From Pratylenchus scribneri (lineage: Eukaryota > Nematoda > Chromadorea > Rhabditida > Pratylenchidae), in NCBI GenBank assembly GCA_030063045.1, contig JAQSEB010000247.1, positions 33,059 to 97,058 on the forward strand: DNA of 64,000 nucleotides, given 5' to 3'. Under the pieces are notes generated by a model, which saw only the letters and a program-made list of their open reading frames with translations, had not been told where the DNA came from and searched no databases. Positions 44,201 through 57,500 of this stretch are shown here, one piece after another (positions within the stretch are counted from its first letter, which is position 1; each line of letters begins with the position of its first letter). The translations under genes were made by a program, and so were the position numbers.

Positions 44201-44370
44201 AAGTTAATTTGCTAGAAGAATTGGATCCTCATCGCTATTTTGATTTATTTGTTTTGAGTATATTAGGATATTCAAAACTTTTGAATAAAAAATTTTATTT
44301 AAGATGAGTTTAAAAATTAATAAATAATTATTAGCTATTAAGAAATTATTTTAAAATTATATTTGCATAG

Positions 44371-44578
44371 AATCTGGCAAAGAGATGGAATATGCGAAAT
44401 ATGTGAATTGGGTGGTTATTATATGCTTAATGATGGATTTGTCTATGGAAGACAATCAGGAAATGAATGGAAATATGAGGAAATGTGAGGGACGAAAGAA
44501 AGAGAAGACATGTTTGGCAAGAGCCGGCGTTGATAATAACAATCGGATAATTTTCATCAGCAAGCATAATCATGAAAG
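44371..44578 (+). pseudogene. Orphan FLYWCH-c exon with frameshifts
   Basis: Acceptor TTGCATAG. Matches gene C's c exon, but two bases are gained in the GGYYML region (reads YVNWVVIICLM in one frame) and more near the first Cys; the end keeps KHNHER in another frame. The donor GG|GT is changed to GGGATT. Broken. The interval 44,600-45,320 shows nothing else. Confidence 0.75.
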
Positions 44579-45330
44579 GGATTCAAATATTACTTTATAT
44601 TTTGATTATGTAATCACTTGTATAAGAAATATACTTATCAATACATGTATTTAACTATGATCAAAAAGTATGATGATTTTGTTATCAACCGGCAATTTTA
44701 AATCTATAATCGAAATTATCATAAAATTTTTCCTATATATTATTTTTAATCTTTATATTTTAATTATTATATAGGTTTTTTCGGAGCTCTTCAGTGACAA
44801 AATAAATGAATATTTTCTAATATAATGGCTTTAATTGGATTATATGAGTATTTTAATTTAGGAAAAAATCAAATGAAAGATGTTATAATTCTTATTATGG
44901 TAATTAAATTCAATTTAGTGCAATTTTATTATATTACGTTGAGAATATTTTTCTTAGCCAGAATTGTACTATCTCACTTTTATTTTATTGGCAATTTCCA
45001 AATATTAATTAATTTAACTCCTTTACTTTTATCAAAAAATTGGAAAAATTTATTATCATAAAAAACGGAAAAACTATATTTGCCTTCGCCTCTTTTTCTT
45101 CTTTTTGTTCATAAATGAGGTCCACAAAATTTTTTAGCAGTCAATTTTGAAGAGAATTGATATATTAATTGATATTTTTATCAAATTAATTGGAAATGAA
45201 AAATAACCCATAAACAAAATAAAACATAATACAAAAAATTTATCAAAAAATAGAGAAGGATAGACGAAAAGGGATCATTGATAATGGTGAAATAATTCAA
45301 TAATAATCGAATGAACCCTAAAATTTTTTT

Positions 45331-45874
45331 ACATGCTATTTTTTTTCTCCAAAAAAACTTTTTTCCGCCAAAAAATCTTTTTTACCGCCAACTTTTTTCC
45401 TCCAGAAATAATTTTTTTACCGCCAATGACCCCAAAAATGAAATTTTTGATTTTTTTTATAAAAAATTATAAAGTAAATGGAATGAATATCTCTCAGCCG
45501 ATTAAGTAATAATCTTAAATTTGAAGAATTTTTATTCTAGCCCTGACCTTAATCTTACGATATTCTTATCCTATTCTTAGTACCTAGAATCCTTGCTCCG
45601 ACCCTTAGCCCCTAGGACCCATGCTTCGACCCTAACCTACCCTAACCCTAGCCCATAGTCCCTAGATCCGATGCTCCAATCCGTGTCTGAGTCCTAAATA
45701 TTGGCCCTAAAACATATTTTGAATAAAAAATTTTAGATTTTTTTGCGCAATGAACGTTTGAAATGGGTCGATTAAATTCAATTTTATGATTTTTAGAAAA
45801 AAAATAAAAAAATTTCATTTTTGGGGTCATTGGCGGTAAAAAAGTTATTTTTGGAGGAAAAAAAAGGTTATCAC
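45331..45874. mobile_element. Fold-back transposon, 9-bp duplication, at the stop of gene D
   Basis: Exact 9-bp duplication AATTTTTTT at 45,322-45,330 and 45,875-45,883; termini ACATGCTATTTTTTTT and GGTTATCAC as in 9,932-10,714, with TTTTTTCCGCCAAAAAA-type arms and a core with CCCTAACCTACCCTAACC. Its right end supplies the TGA now used by gene D. Confidence 0.85.
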
Positions 45875-48800
45875 AATTTTTTTCCAGCATTACCATCGTA
45901 TTTAGTTTTTTCCAACATTGGTCTGATAGATTTTTTTTCACTCTGTATTTTTCGAATTGTCTTTGATTTTTCCTTTGGTCGAATTGATTCTTCTTGCACT
46001 GTTTGAATTGATTCTGATTTTCCCTTTGATCGAATTGATTTTTTTTGGACTGGTTGAATTGATTCTGTTTTCTTTGGTCGAATTGATTCTTCATCTTTTG
46101 ATTGAATTGATTTTTCCTTTGGTCTAATTGATTCTTCTTGTACTGTTTGAATTGATTCCGATTTTTCTTTTGATCGGATTGATAATAAATGTGATGGTCG
46201 AATCGATTTGGATTCTTTCTCGGACCTTCTTATATTGGAGGACGAAGAATCTCCGTTTTCTTAAATTATTACCTTATTTTTTAAATGCAATATTTACGAA
46301 CCATATGAATGATAATCAAATACCAAACGAACATTGCCATATATGCTGATTACAACCAAGTTGGCTTCACTTTCCAAAATCATTTGACCATTTGAATCCA
46401 AATCATCTTCGCAGCAAATCCTTAAAAAAATAAATGATTAAAATTGTATTAGGACAATTTCTAATTCATGCAAATATAAGTTTTTATTTCAAAAAAAATT
46501 TTTTTCCAATGCTTTTGATTTCCAAGACATTTTGTATTTTTGAAAATATATTATGTTTTTTTTAATTCACATTCTATTTTTTATTTATATTTTTTAAAAA
46601 ATATTACAAAAAAATTTTTATTCTCTTTTTTCAGAACTTTTATCTTTAGTTTTACTAAAAATTTATTTACTTTAATAAAATTAATCAAGATTTGCTAATA
46701 ATAGGAATCGTCTTATAGAGTTAAAATGGCAAAAATTACTAAATAACCAAAAAACGTTTCCCCTCTGATAACCAAGTGACCAATTCATATCTCAACATAA
46801 ATAAAGTCCATATTAATTTATAAGCGTGCATTTTTTGCACTTTTCCAATTCCCAATCCCCCCCCCCCTCACCCACATTTCCAACACTCAACCTGTATAAC
46901 CTTTTAATTACATAAAACCCGAGGGCCGAGGGACAAACTTTTTTATTGAATATAATTAGAGTTGGATCGGTTCGGTTAACCGAACCGAAACCGAGGATTT
47001 TAGGCCCAAAAATCGAAACCGAGACTCAAAAATCGGCCAAAACCGAAACCGAAGGTCAAAACCGATCGGTTTTTAGATTTTGCCCGGAGGGCCAATTTTT
47101 GGTTAAAACTATGCTTTGATGAGCCATTTTTTACTAAAATTTTTCCTAGCGGGGCATTTTTGGCTTAAAATTTTATCCTTAGAAAGCATTTTTGTTAAAA
47201 ATGTTTCCCTATCGGGCAATTTTTGACTAAAATTTCCCACTTTCAGTCAATTTTTGGCTGAAATTTCCCCTAACGGGGCACATTATAGTTTAAATTTTCT
47301 CTTTATTGAATTTGGCTCTGTGCAAGGCATTATTTGACTAATTTTCTCCCTACGAGGCTATTTTTACTCAAATTTTTCTATTATTAGGTGCGTATTATTA
47401 GTTAAATTCTTTCATATCAGACCTTTTTTGTCCAAATTTTTCCCTGCGGGGCAATTTTGAATAATTTTTTCCTTTGAGGCCATTTTTAATTTAAACGGAC
47501 ACAGGAAAAAAACATAAAAATTGATGAAGAAAATATTGAAACGATATTTTATTTTTTTGATAATTTTCGATATTTTACGAAAAAAATTTTTTTTTGAAAT
47601 TTTTATGACCATTTTTCAAAAACCGCCAAAACCGAGAAACCGAAACCGAAACCGAGGATTTTTCTAAAACCGAAACCGAGAACTCAAAACCGGCCAAAAC
47701 CGAAACCGAAGACCCCGGTTTAAAACCGACTCTGTCCAACCCTAAATATAATTTTAAAATATCAGACTGAATTTTAGTTGTTTGATATGAGGATTGCTTA
47801 ACGCCTTACCGGATACCAGATGGACGCATATCTTTTCTTATTTTTATCTCAGCAAAGCCAAAATCACAGTATTCATGATCATGACAGATTGCCCTCAAAA
47901 AAAGTATCCTCAATTTTATTCTGTGACCGGGCGGGGCACGGATATGCCAATGGCATTCAGCATTTCCACCTCTCCAAATTCCAACACCATTAATTTGCTC
48001 AGGAGGATAATTTTCCAAGCCAACTGTTTCCATAAACCTCTTAGGATATCCGGCAGCCTAAAAAGCGCATATGTATTATTCATTCATAAGAATATCATGA
48101 ATTGTTAAATTATTTCATTATTTTTTCCTAAAATTAATATTTTGTAAATGCATATAATATAGGTGTCAAACATGTATGGCGAATTTATCATAATCCCAGT
48201 GTATAATAATTATTTTGTATAATTTATTTATTTGCGAATTTATGTTCTAATTAAAATTTCATTTTTATCATGCTAGTATAGAAACTTTCATTTGATCAAG
48301 TTTGGCTATATGAAATTTTGGTTCATAACTGATTTAACTTTATTCTTTGGTTTACTTATTGGTGCCTTAACACTTATTAACTATGAAGATGATTCCCAAT
48401 AGAATTAATTCTAAATTAAAATGATGGTTGGATTATTTGAGCTATAAATATGAGGCCTAAAATGTCGAAAAATGCTATTTTTTTGACATTCATATTTGAA
48501 AGCAGATATTACTTATCTGTTATTATAATTTTGTATGTAAATATTCACATTTGCCGCTACATAATTTACCTCAAGTATACTTCCACAAGTGCCGGGTGGC
48601 TCATTGCATGAATTCCCGCCAAAACCGGAAGGACAAACACATTTTGTGCAATCCTTTGGGTTCGGAAATCCATCACCAAAATGGCATTCTGTTTTGAATT
48701 TTTCGCAAACATCTGAAAAAAATTTTATTGCATTTTTGCAGAAAAATATTTGAATAGATTAAGTATAATTAAAAAGATTAATATAAATTATAAAATATGC

Positions 48801-50291
48801 TAAATATTTTTTAAAATTTTTTAAATTTACCTTCACATTTATAGAAAATATTTAGCAATAGAAGGTCACAAAATGATGGATGCATGCTTTGGCCCAATGC
48901 CCGTTTGTATCTCTCATCCTTCGTATCCATCACATGAACACCTAGTATACTGTTAACATAATTTAATGAGATTAGAAATTTATTAATTTTTAATTATTTA
49001 AAGAATTGTGAAAAAAATCTAATATCGATAACGATTTCAAAATAAATTCGTTAAATCCTCTCTTTATTCTTTTTTATCCTTATCCTTATTCTAGTTTTAT
49101 TTTATCTTCTGATCTTATGAAATTTTTCTCCCTATTTGAGGGATAAATTTAAATTTTTATTTTGAATCTATAAAATATTTATTTATTACCATAACATCAA
49201 TAGCATCATCAATAAATGTCACTTCATGGCAGCCGTCAACTCCTGGCTTCATGCCAGCTTCAGATACGTTAAAATTACCCGCTGAAAAGCGTATTCGCGG
49301 TTTGGCGCTTGGATTTTCACGAAAGGTCAAGCAGCTGTAATCCTGCCATTGTTTTATTGCAGCCACAATGTCGCTTTTTCGTTCAGCTACGTAATTTTAA
49401 TATTAAAAAAATTTTTTATATATTTTATTTTAGAATGATACAAAAATTAATTAGTGTAGAATAAAATTTTTTAAAAAAAACACACATGCATAATTTTTAA
49501 TTGAATTAATATTTATGTTATGTTTTTTAATTTTAATGTGCATTTTTTATAAAGTCCAATGATATAATTTTTTTATCTTTTTTCCCCTTGAGAAAAATGG
49601 AAGGGCAAATAGGAAGATTTGTATAGGAATCAATAATTAAAATTTAAGAAATATATAATAATTTTTGTTAAAATAATCGTCTAAATATTTCTATTATAAA
49701 CTCACGAAAATTGATCTCATAGTCAATGGTTCGTGGCCATAGTTTAGTATTTACAGAAATCGCTTGCCTCTTTTGTCGAATGGGACGCAATTGTTGATCT
49801 GTAAAAATGAAAAACGGCATTTTTTATTAATTGGTGCCTCAGTTGACTCGGAAATGATGAAGAGAGAATATTGAATAAATTATTAACGAATATTTATTTA
49901 TAAATTACATTCTTAATATATAATGCATTTTATCCTTAGTTGTGATGAATTGTTATTTAAATTTATTTAAAATATTAATTTAAAAAAACAGATCTTAATT
50001 GTATTATTGTCAAAAATTTAGCAATTTTAATAACCATCCAATTTTTTCTTTTTTCTTACCAAATAGATTTCTTCGTGCCATATTTGTCGTAAGTTTTTCT
50101 TGTTCATTCAGCAATTTATGGAAACCTTTTTTGGATTCAATTTCGGGTGAAATATTGACTGGTCTTCTTATCGACATTTTGTGCATCCATTTGTTGAATT
50201 CATTATTGGCTGAATCCGAAGCATTTGTTCTCATTACCAAATAAATGCAGATAAAAGCGAGAAAAATGAAGACCGTTTTATTTTTTGTCAT
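45871..50291 (-). CDS. Gene D: secreted astacin-EGF-CUB protein with SIR tail; catalytic exon missing
   Basis: Exons: 50291-50060 signal exon (as in C and G); 49798-49706 with propeptide site RQKRQA and WPRTIDYEINF; 49386-49190 with the astacin start AAIKQWQDYSCLTFRENPSA; 48949-48831 with the domain end (RALGQSMHPSF ... NIFYKC); 48712-48570 EGF-like; 48057-47810 and 46420-46302 CUB (ends VRLVFDYHSY); 46259-45871 SIR repeats. All junctions keep phase except 49190/48949, where the exon with the zinc site HExxHxxGxxH should be; the 240 bp between hold none, and the next exon would be out of frame. It is therefore a non-catalytic remnant, an assembly gap, or a gene spliced around the loss. The known family (M12A) needs that site. 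The signal exon and SIR tail are shared with the Ulp1/FLYWCH genes. Confidence 0.7.
46957..47744. mobile_element. hAT-like MITE, CCGAAACC-rich arms, in gene D intron
   Basis: Exact 8-bp duplication AATATAAT at 46,949-46,956 and 47,745-47,752; ends TAGAGTTGGATCGGTTCGG and CTGTCCAACCCTA. Arms are CCGAAACC iterations; the middle has about ten degenerate copies of a 'GGGCATTTTTGGCTAAAATTTTTCCC' segment of roughly 40 bp. Confidence 0.85.
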
Positions 50292-50400
50292 TTTTTTCTA
50301 AATTTCTAAGAATATCAAAAAAAATTGAAAGTGGATTTATTTTAAGTGAGAAAGACGCACGAATTTTATGTTATGAAATTCATTATTTTTCAATTTTATT

Positions 50401-50444
50401 TATAGCCTTTTTATTGGATTATTTTATATATTTATAGTTTTATA
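50401..50444 (-). promoter_or_regulatory. Class I upstream block before gene D
   Basis: On the minus strand AAAACTATAAATATATAAAA then TAATCCAATAAAAAGGCTATA, about 150 bp before the start codon. Between D (left, minus) and A (right, plus) there are 1,287 bases; further TATAGTTT words occur at 50,555 and 51,190 but the class I block is not repeated before A. Confidence 0.5.
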
Positions 50445-51578
50445 ATTGCGCTTTAAACATATGCATACTTCAGGACAATTTTAAATAGGAAAAAATTATA
50501 ATTCAACAAAAAAGGTTTTCCTTTTTATATTTTTATAGTTTTACATGAAATATCAGCAGAATATTTTATTTTTTAAATTCATTTTTGACAATATTTTTAA
50601 ATTATTCTATTTTTATAGTCAGGTAAGAAACTTTAAATTTACTACCATTAAATAATGCTCATAGATATGCATCAACTAGCCAAAAATTTGGGTGTTTAGA
50701 TAAAAATCAAAAGAAATAAACAAAAACCAAAATATGATTTTAACGATTTTATTGAACTTCGGCCAAACCGAAACATTGTTCATAAAAAAAATGCACATCG
50801 GCTTCAAAATTTAATAGAAAAGGAAGGATTTATTTAAGCAAAATTATTTTTTTAAGGTCAAAATTACAATTTCATTAAAATGGTATCAGATTTCTATTTT
50901 TTTTTACTTTTTCTATATGCTTGGAAATTTCATTTCTTTATTATTTTATGAAAACTATTGGATGCGTGAAAAGTGCGGATAATAATTTTTAATAAAAAAT
51001 TTTAAATGTGAAGAAAAATGTTGACTATAATAATAAAATAATATAAAAATATTCTCAAAATTGTTTATTAAATATGACTATATATTTTGCAAATTAAAAA
51101 AGAATTTTGGAAAAATTTTAGCGGCAAATTTATATTATTAACAATTTAAAATGCTGGTCTGCAATATGTATTTTCTTTTGTATTTTTATAGTTTTAGTTT
51201 AATTTAAAGCTGAACAAAAACACGTGTATCAATTTCAATTCTTCATATGGATATATTTTTATATTTTTATAGGCTTGTCTTATAAGCTTAATAATTTTCA
51301 CCAATCTTAAAATTATTTTTCCCATTTTTTCGTTTTTATTTATTAGAAGGATCTAATAAATATTAATTCTAAATTTTTCTATGCATTAAATTAAATCCAA
51401 CAGGACTTAAAATAACTTTTAACCAAAAATTATAAATATTAAAAATGCATACCTAATAATTATAAAATTAAATATATTTTAAGAATAAGAAATTAATATT
51501 ATTAAAAATTATATTTTAATGAACATTTATCAATATTAATAATTGTAGATAAAAATTTCTATAGATAAATTATAAAAA
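50445..51578. other. Divergent intergenic region between D and A
   Basis: AT-rich, with several TTTTATAGTTTT words on the plus strand (about 50,488, 50,555, 50,620 and 51,188). No gene or repeat element recognised. It must hold the start region of gene A. Confidence 0.4.
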
Positions 51579-54500
51579 ATGAATAACAATATAAAACTAT
51601 TTTTTATGGCATTCTTCTTATTTTGCATTTCTCTGCCTAAAGAATGCCATGGAACAAAGGTAACTTTTTGTATTTAATATTGCCAATATCAAAATATTAA
51701 TAATAGGAATCCGGCGACGGCGACGGATCATTTCCTCAAAGAGAACAGCGAGTGACTGCCACCGGTTCAATTCGTCCAGAACAAGGCACCGGTTCTTATC
51801 ATCCAGTACATGACACAGATTCAATTCGTCAAATAAATCAAACTGTTGGCAATGTTTCAATTCGTCAAGTATGAATTATAATTGTCCAATCTTTCCCCAT
51901 TTTTTTATTGATAAATTTTATAAAGGCAGTCAATGCTTCGGATTACAATAAACCGATAATTGGTAAAAGCATAAGGCTTTTTGGAAAAGATGTGCCCATT
52001 CCAAGCATTATGCCTACTGGGGAAGATGTGCCCACACCAAGTATCAGGCCTATTGGAGAAGTTGTGCCCACACCAAGCATCAGGCCTATTGGAGAAGATG
52101 TGTCCATGTCAAGCATCAGGCCTATTGGAGAAGATCTGCCCATAGCACTGGAAAAAGATCCGAGATTTTTGAAATTATCAGAAGATGGAATGGAATCAAT
52201 TAGAACCAGTTTACAAAAGGGATCCATCAGAGTAGGTGCCGAAAAGACCCCGTCTGATTCGATTAGGAAAATTGGAGAAAATAAACCTACGGATATAAAA
52301 CCAACAGAACGTATGTTTTTTTTATAAATTTGAAAAAAAGAAATTAAAGAAATTATTAATATTTTAAATATATATATTTTTTTATAATCTGATATTGAAA
52401 AATGGATAATTGTTAAAATTTGAAAAGGGCTTTATTATAAATTTATTAATTGATAATTGAGCATATAGTTGCCCAAGTTAATTGAATTTACAAAATAGAT
52501 AAACATGATAAATCAGGAAATTACTGAATATTAATGGATAGAATTAAAAAGGGAATTGCATGATTAAAAATTTTACAAGAATTAAATAGCCCTTTTCGAG
52601 TCGAAAATCTTCAAAAAATTTTAGTGAAATATTTTTTTCTATCGTAAATTTAGCCTTTATAATCCCAAAGATATCATAGGCCTTAAATACATTTAAGATT
52701 AAGAATAATCATTTTCTGAGATAAAATTGGATTTTATATTTAATTTTTTTTGAAATCGTTGGTAGTAATTCAAATTATTACAATTCATATATATCATAAA
52801 AATGTATGAATGAGTGTTTTGAACAAATTCATAAAATTAATAAATGTTCTAGATTATTATTTTCACTAAAACTAGTGGACGTAAGGGAAGTGGGGCATAA
52901 GGGAAGTGGGTGTAAGGAATATGTGGAAATTTTGAATATATGTTGGATGGGTTTGTAAACGCGCCAAGGCGCGTTAGACCTACCCTAGGGATTCGGATTT
53001 TGAACTTATTTAATTTAAAGATCTGTGGAAGGCTCGCTTCGCTCGCCCTCCTTCTTAAGGTCGGTGGCAGGCTCGCTTCGCTCGCCAACTTTCTTTAGGT
53101 CGGTAGCAGGCTTGCTTCGCTCGCCCGCATTTTCCCAGGTCGTGGGCAGGCTCGCTTCGCTCGCCTGCTTTTTCCCTATTTTATAAATTTTTTGAACCGG
53201 TTTGCAAACTACCTTTTTCATAGATCATAAAATGAACATCATTTCTGAATTCTACATATCCGAAAACCCCAGAATCCCAATTTTCACCTCAATCCGATAA
53301 AAATTTCCATTTTAAACCGATTTGCAAACCGGTATCTGCGCCGATCATAAAACCGTTATCATTTTTGAATTCCCCGTAGTCGAAAACCTCAGAATCCCAA
53401 TTTTCATCTCAATCCAATCATATTTTTATTTTTGAGTACTTTTAAACCGGTTTGTAAACCATTTCTTACGCAGATCATAAAATGGATTTCATATTTGAAT
53501 TCTCCATATTCGAAAACCCCGGAATCCCAATTTTCTTCTCATTCTGACAAAATTTCTATTTTCGGATAGTTTTAAACCGGTTTGCAAACCGCTCTTTGAT
53601 CGGCTCTAAAAATGGATTTCATATTTGAATTCTCCATACCCGAAAACCCCCGAATCCCAATTTTCATTTCAATCCGCCCATATTTTCATTTTTTGACTTT
53701 TTTAAACCGGTTTGAATCCCAATTTTCATCTCAATCCAATCATATTTTTATTTTTGAGTACTTTTAAACCGGTTTGTAAACCATTTCTTACGCAGATCAT
53801 AAAATGGATTTCATATTTGAATTCTCCATATTCGAAAACCCCGGAATCCCAATTTTCTTCTCATTCTGACAAAATTTCTATTTTCGGATAGTTTTAAACC
53901 GGTTTGCAAACCGCTCTTTGATCGGCTCTAAAAATGGATTTCATATTTGAATTCTCCATACCCGAAAACCCCCGAATCCCAATTTTCATTTCAATCCGCC
54001 CATATTTTCATTTTTTGACTTTTTTAAACCGGTTTGAATCCCAATTTTCATCTCAATCCAATCATATTTTTATTTTTGAGTACTTTTAAACCGGTTTGTA
54101 AACCATTTCTTACGCAGATCATAAAATGGATTTCATATTTGAATTCTCCATATTCGAAAACCCCGGAATCCCAATTTTCTTCTCATTCTGACAAAATTTC
54201 TATTTTCGGATAGTTTTAAACCGGTTTGCAAACCGCTCTTTGATCGGCTCTAAAAATGGATTTCATATTTGAATTCTCCATACCCGAAAACCCCCGAATC
54301 CCAATTTTCATTTCAATCCGCCCATATTTTCATTTTTTGACTTTTTTAAACCGGTTTGAATCCCAATTTTCATCTCAATCCAATCATATTTTTATTTTTG
54401 AGTACTTTTAAACCGGTTTGTAAACCATTTCTTACGCAGATCATAAAATGGATTTCATATTTGAATTCTCCATATTCGAAAACCCCGGAATCCCAATTTT

Positions 54501-57500
54501 CTTCTCATTCTGACAAAATTTCTATTTTCGGATAGTTTTAAACCGGTTTGCAAACCGCTCTTTGATCGGCTCTAAAAATGGATTTCATATTTGAATTCTC
54601 CATACCCGAAAACCCCCGAATCCCAATTTTCATTTCAATCCGCCCATATTTTCATTTTTTGACTTTTTTAAACCGGTTTGCAAACCACCTTTTGCGTGGA
54701 CCCCAAAACTATTTCCATTTTTGAATTCTCCATATTCGAAAACCCCCAAATCCCAATTTTCATATCGTTCTGACAAAATTTTCATTTTTTGACTTTTTTG
54801 AACCGGTTTGCAAACCACCCTTTGCGCGGATCAAGAAACTGATGCCATAATTGAATTCCCCATATTCAAAAACCCCCAAAATCCCAATTTTCATATCGTT
54901 CTGACAAAATTTTCATTTTTTGACTTTTTTGAACCGGTTTGCAAACCACCCTTTGCGCGGATCAAGAAACTGATGCCATAATTGAATTCCCCATGGCCGA
55001 AAACCCCCGAGTCCCAATTTTCATCATCCAATTCCTACTTCCACTATAGGGTTGGCTCTGGGGCGGGATATGGCCAAATCATGACCTGCGCACAGAACTT
55101 AACAAACTCCTCCTAGACCAAGCCGCGCAGCCCAATGTGCAATATACCATTTTGAAGCCCTCACTATGGTGCAGGGCGACGACAAAATAATTTTTCAAAA
55201 TATTCATATATAAAAAAGTTATAATCAAAAAAGTAAAAATTTGGGTCAAATTCTAAGTCCAAAAACCGGTTTTCCCCCTCTGCTAACCATGTGGCCAAAT
55301 CGAACCTCATCCCAAATCATGTTCAAATTAGTCTAAATGGACGCTTGCCTGATACATTTATCGAGACCCCAACTCCCAATTCTCATCCAGAACCTTATTA
55401 TAAGCCAAAACCGAGGCGACAAAGCTTTTTATATTATATATAACTAGTGGACGTAAGGGAAGTGGGTTTAAGGAATACTTGGAGTTAAGGAATATATGGG
55501 AGGAGTTTATATGTTGGGGACGTTTGTAAAAACGCGCCAAGGCGCGTTCGACCTACCCTAGAGCTACGGATTTTGGAATTATTTAAAAGTTGTGGGCAGG
55601 CTCGCTTCGTTCGCCGGCAATTTTAGGTCGTGTGCAGGCTCGCTTCGCTCGCCCGCATTTTTCCAGGTCGTGGACAGGCTCGCTTCGCTCGCCCGCATTT
55701 TTCCAGGTCGTAGACCTGAATTTAATTTTATAAACCGGTTTGAAAACCACCTATTGCGCGGATTCCAAAACGGAGTCCATATTTGGATTCAGCATATCCG
55801 AAAACCCCCAAGTCCCAATTTTCACTTTAATCCAATCAAATTTTAATTTTCGGACATTTTTGAACCGGTTTGCAAACCATCCTTTGCGCGGGTCATTAAA
55901 CTAATATCATTTTTGCATTCTTCATATCCCAAAATCACCAATTCCCAATTTTCATCTCATTCCGATAAAATTTCCATTTTTTGACATTTTTTGAACCGGT
56001 TTGCAAACCGGTCTTTGCGCGGATTACAAAATAAATGTCATATTTGAACTCCCCACACCCGAAAACCCAAGAAACCCAATTTTCATATCATTCCGATAAA
56101 ATTTCCATTTTTTGACATTTTTTGAACCGGTTTGCAAACCACCCATTGCGCGGTTCTCAAAATTGATATCATAATTGAATTCCCCATGGCCGAAAACCCC
56201 CGAGTCCCAATTTTCATAATCCAATTCCTACTTCCACTATAGGGTTAGCTCTGGAGCGGGATATGGCCAAATCATGACCTGCGCACCTTCAAACACGAAC
56301 TCGTCCTAGGCCAAGCTGCGCACCCCCATATGTTATATATCATTTTGAAGCCCTCATATTGTAGATGGGCAACAACGATATTTCATTTCAAAATATACAT
56401 ATACAAAAAAGTTATAAACGAAAAAGTAAAAAATCGGGTCAAATTCTAAGTCCAAAAACCGGTTTTCTCCCTCTGCTAACCATGTGGCCAAACCCAACCA
56501 TTTCACAAACCCTCTTAAATTTTTCTAAACGAACGCTTTTTGGATGCATTTTTCTAAACCCCATTCCCCAACTCTCATCCGGAACCTTATTATACCCTGA
56601 AAACCGCCTGACATTTTTTTCCTTAGCTTTTTATATTGAATATAATTTAATTGAAATAATTTATTAATATATTATACCGATTATTTTTGTATTTAAAATA
56701 ATATTTCAGATAATCCTGATGAAAATATTGTCTCAATCAGAAGGAAAATAAAAATATTTTCTCCGACTTTGAAAAAAGGAAGTATGTGTTTTTTTAAAAT
56801 GATAAATGAATATTTTTTAAGTGTATATATTCTAGTGAAAAAATTTATTTTTGTCAAAATTTTACTTTATTAATGATGATCAACACTATAAAATTAATTA
56901 ATTGTAATGGCTGAATAAAATATGAATTAAAATTTTTAATTCATTTAGAAATATTTCACAATGGTTATGGATTCACTTATGAAAAAGTAAGAGAATTAAA
57001 AGCTGGAGGATGGGTTGCATATTATAGATGCGCGCAATGTTGTAAAGGACCGGATGGTACAATGACGCGTTTGATAAATAAAAATGGTGTAAAAACCTTG
57101 AATCACGAACATGCCGCTGATTGTCTTGCAAACAAACCATCACACAATAGTGAGAAAAAAATATCTTTTCAGCCTAAAAAATATTTTTCCTACAAAAATC
57201 ATCTTTCTTCGAAAAGCAATTTTTTACCCGTCAAAACCTATTTTTTTTCTTAAAAAACTTTTTTCAATCACCATCTACAAAAAAAATTTTTCGCATCCAA
57301 ATGCTTTTTTATATTAAATTATTTTTATAAATGAATATTCAACATTTTTTTTATAAAATCAAGACAAAATTAAAAACTTTAAAAAATAAGTAGAAATATT
57401 TTATTTAAAAAGCTACCGAAGCTTAATTAAAATTTTTTTAAGAAAATTAAATTCAAATATTTTGGGAAAATTAATAAAAATATTTATGGAAAATTTATAT

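Noticed and set aside
46855..46875. C-run as a regulatory G-quadruplex
   Set aside because: A single run of Cs with no spaced partner runs; a simple homopolymer.
53391..54680. CRISPR-like regular repeats
   Set aside because: Units are 129-322 bp without unique spacers, in eukaryotic intron DNA; ordinary satellite structure.
52870..55440. Helitron (CTAG end with nearby GC hairpin)
   Set aside because: ACTAGT ends and the AACGCGCC hairpin are suggestive, but the hairpin is about 100 bp from the end and no 5' TC or RepHel remnant is seen.
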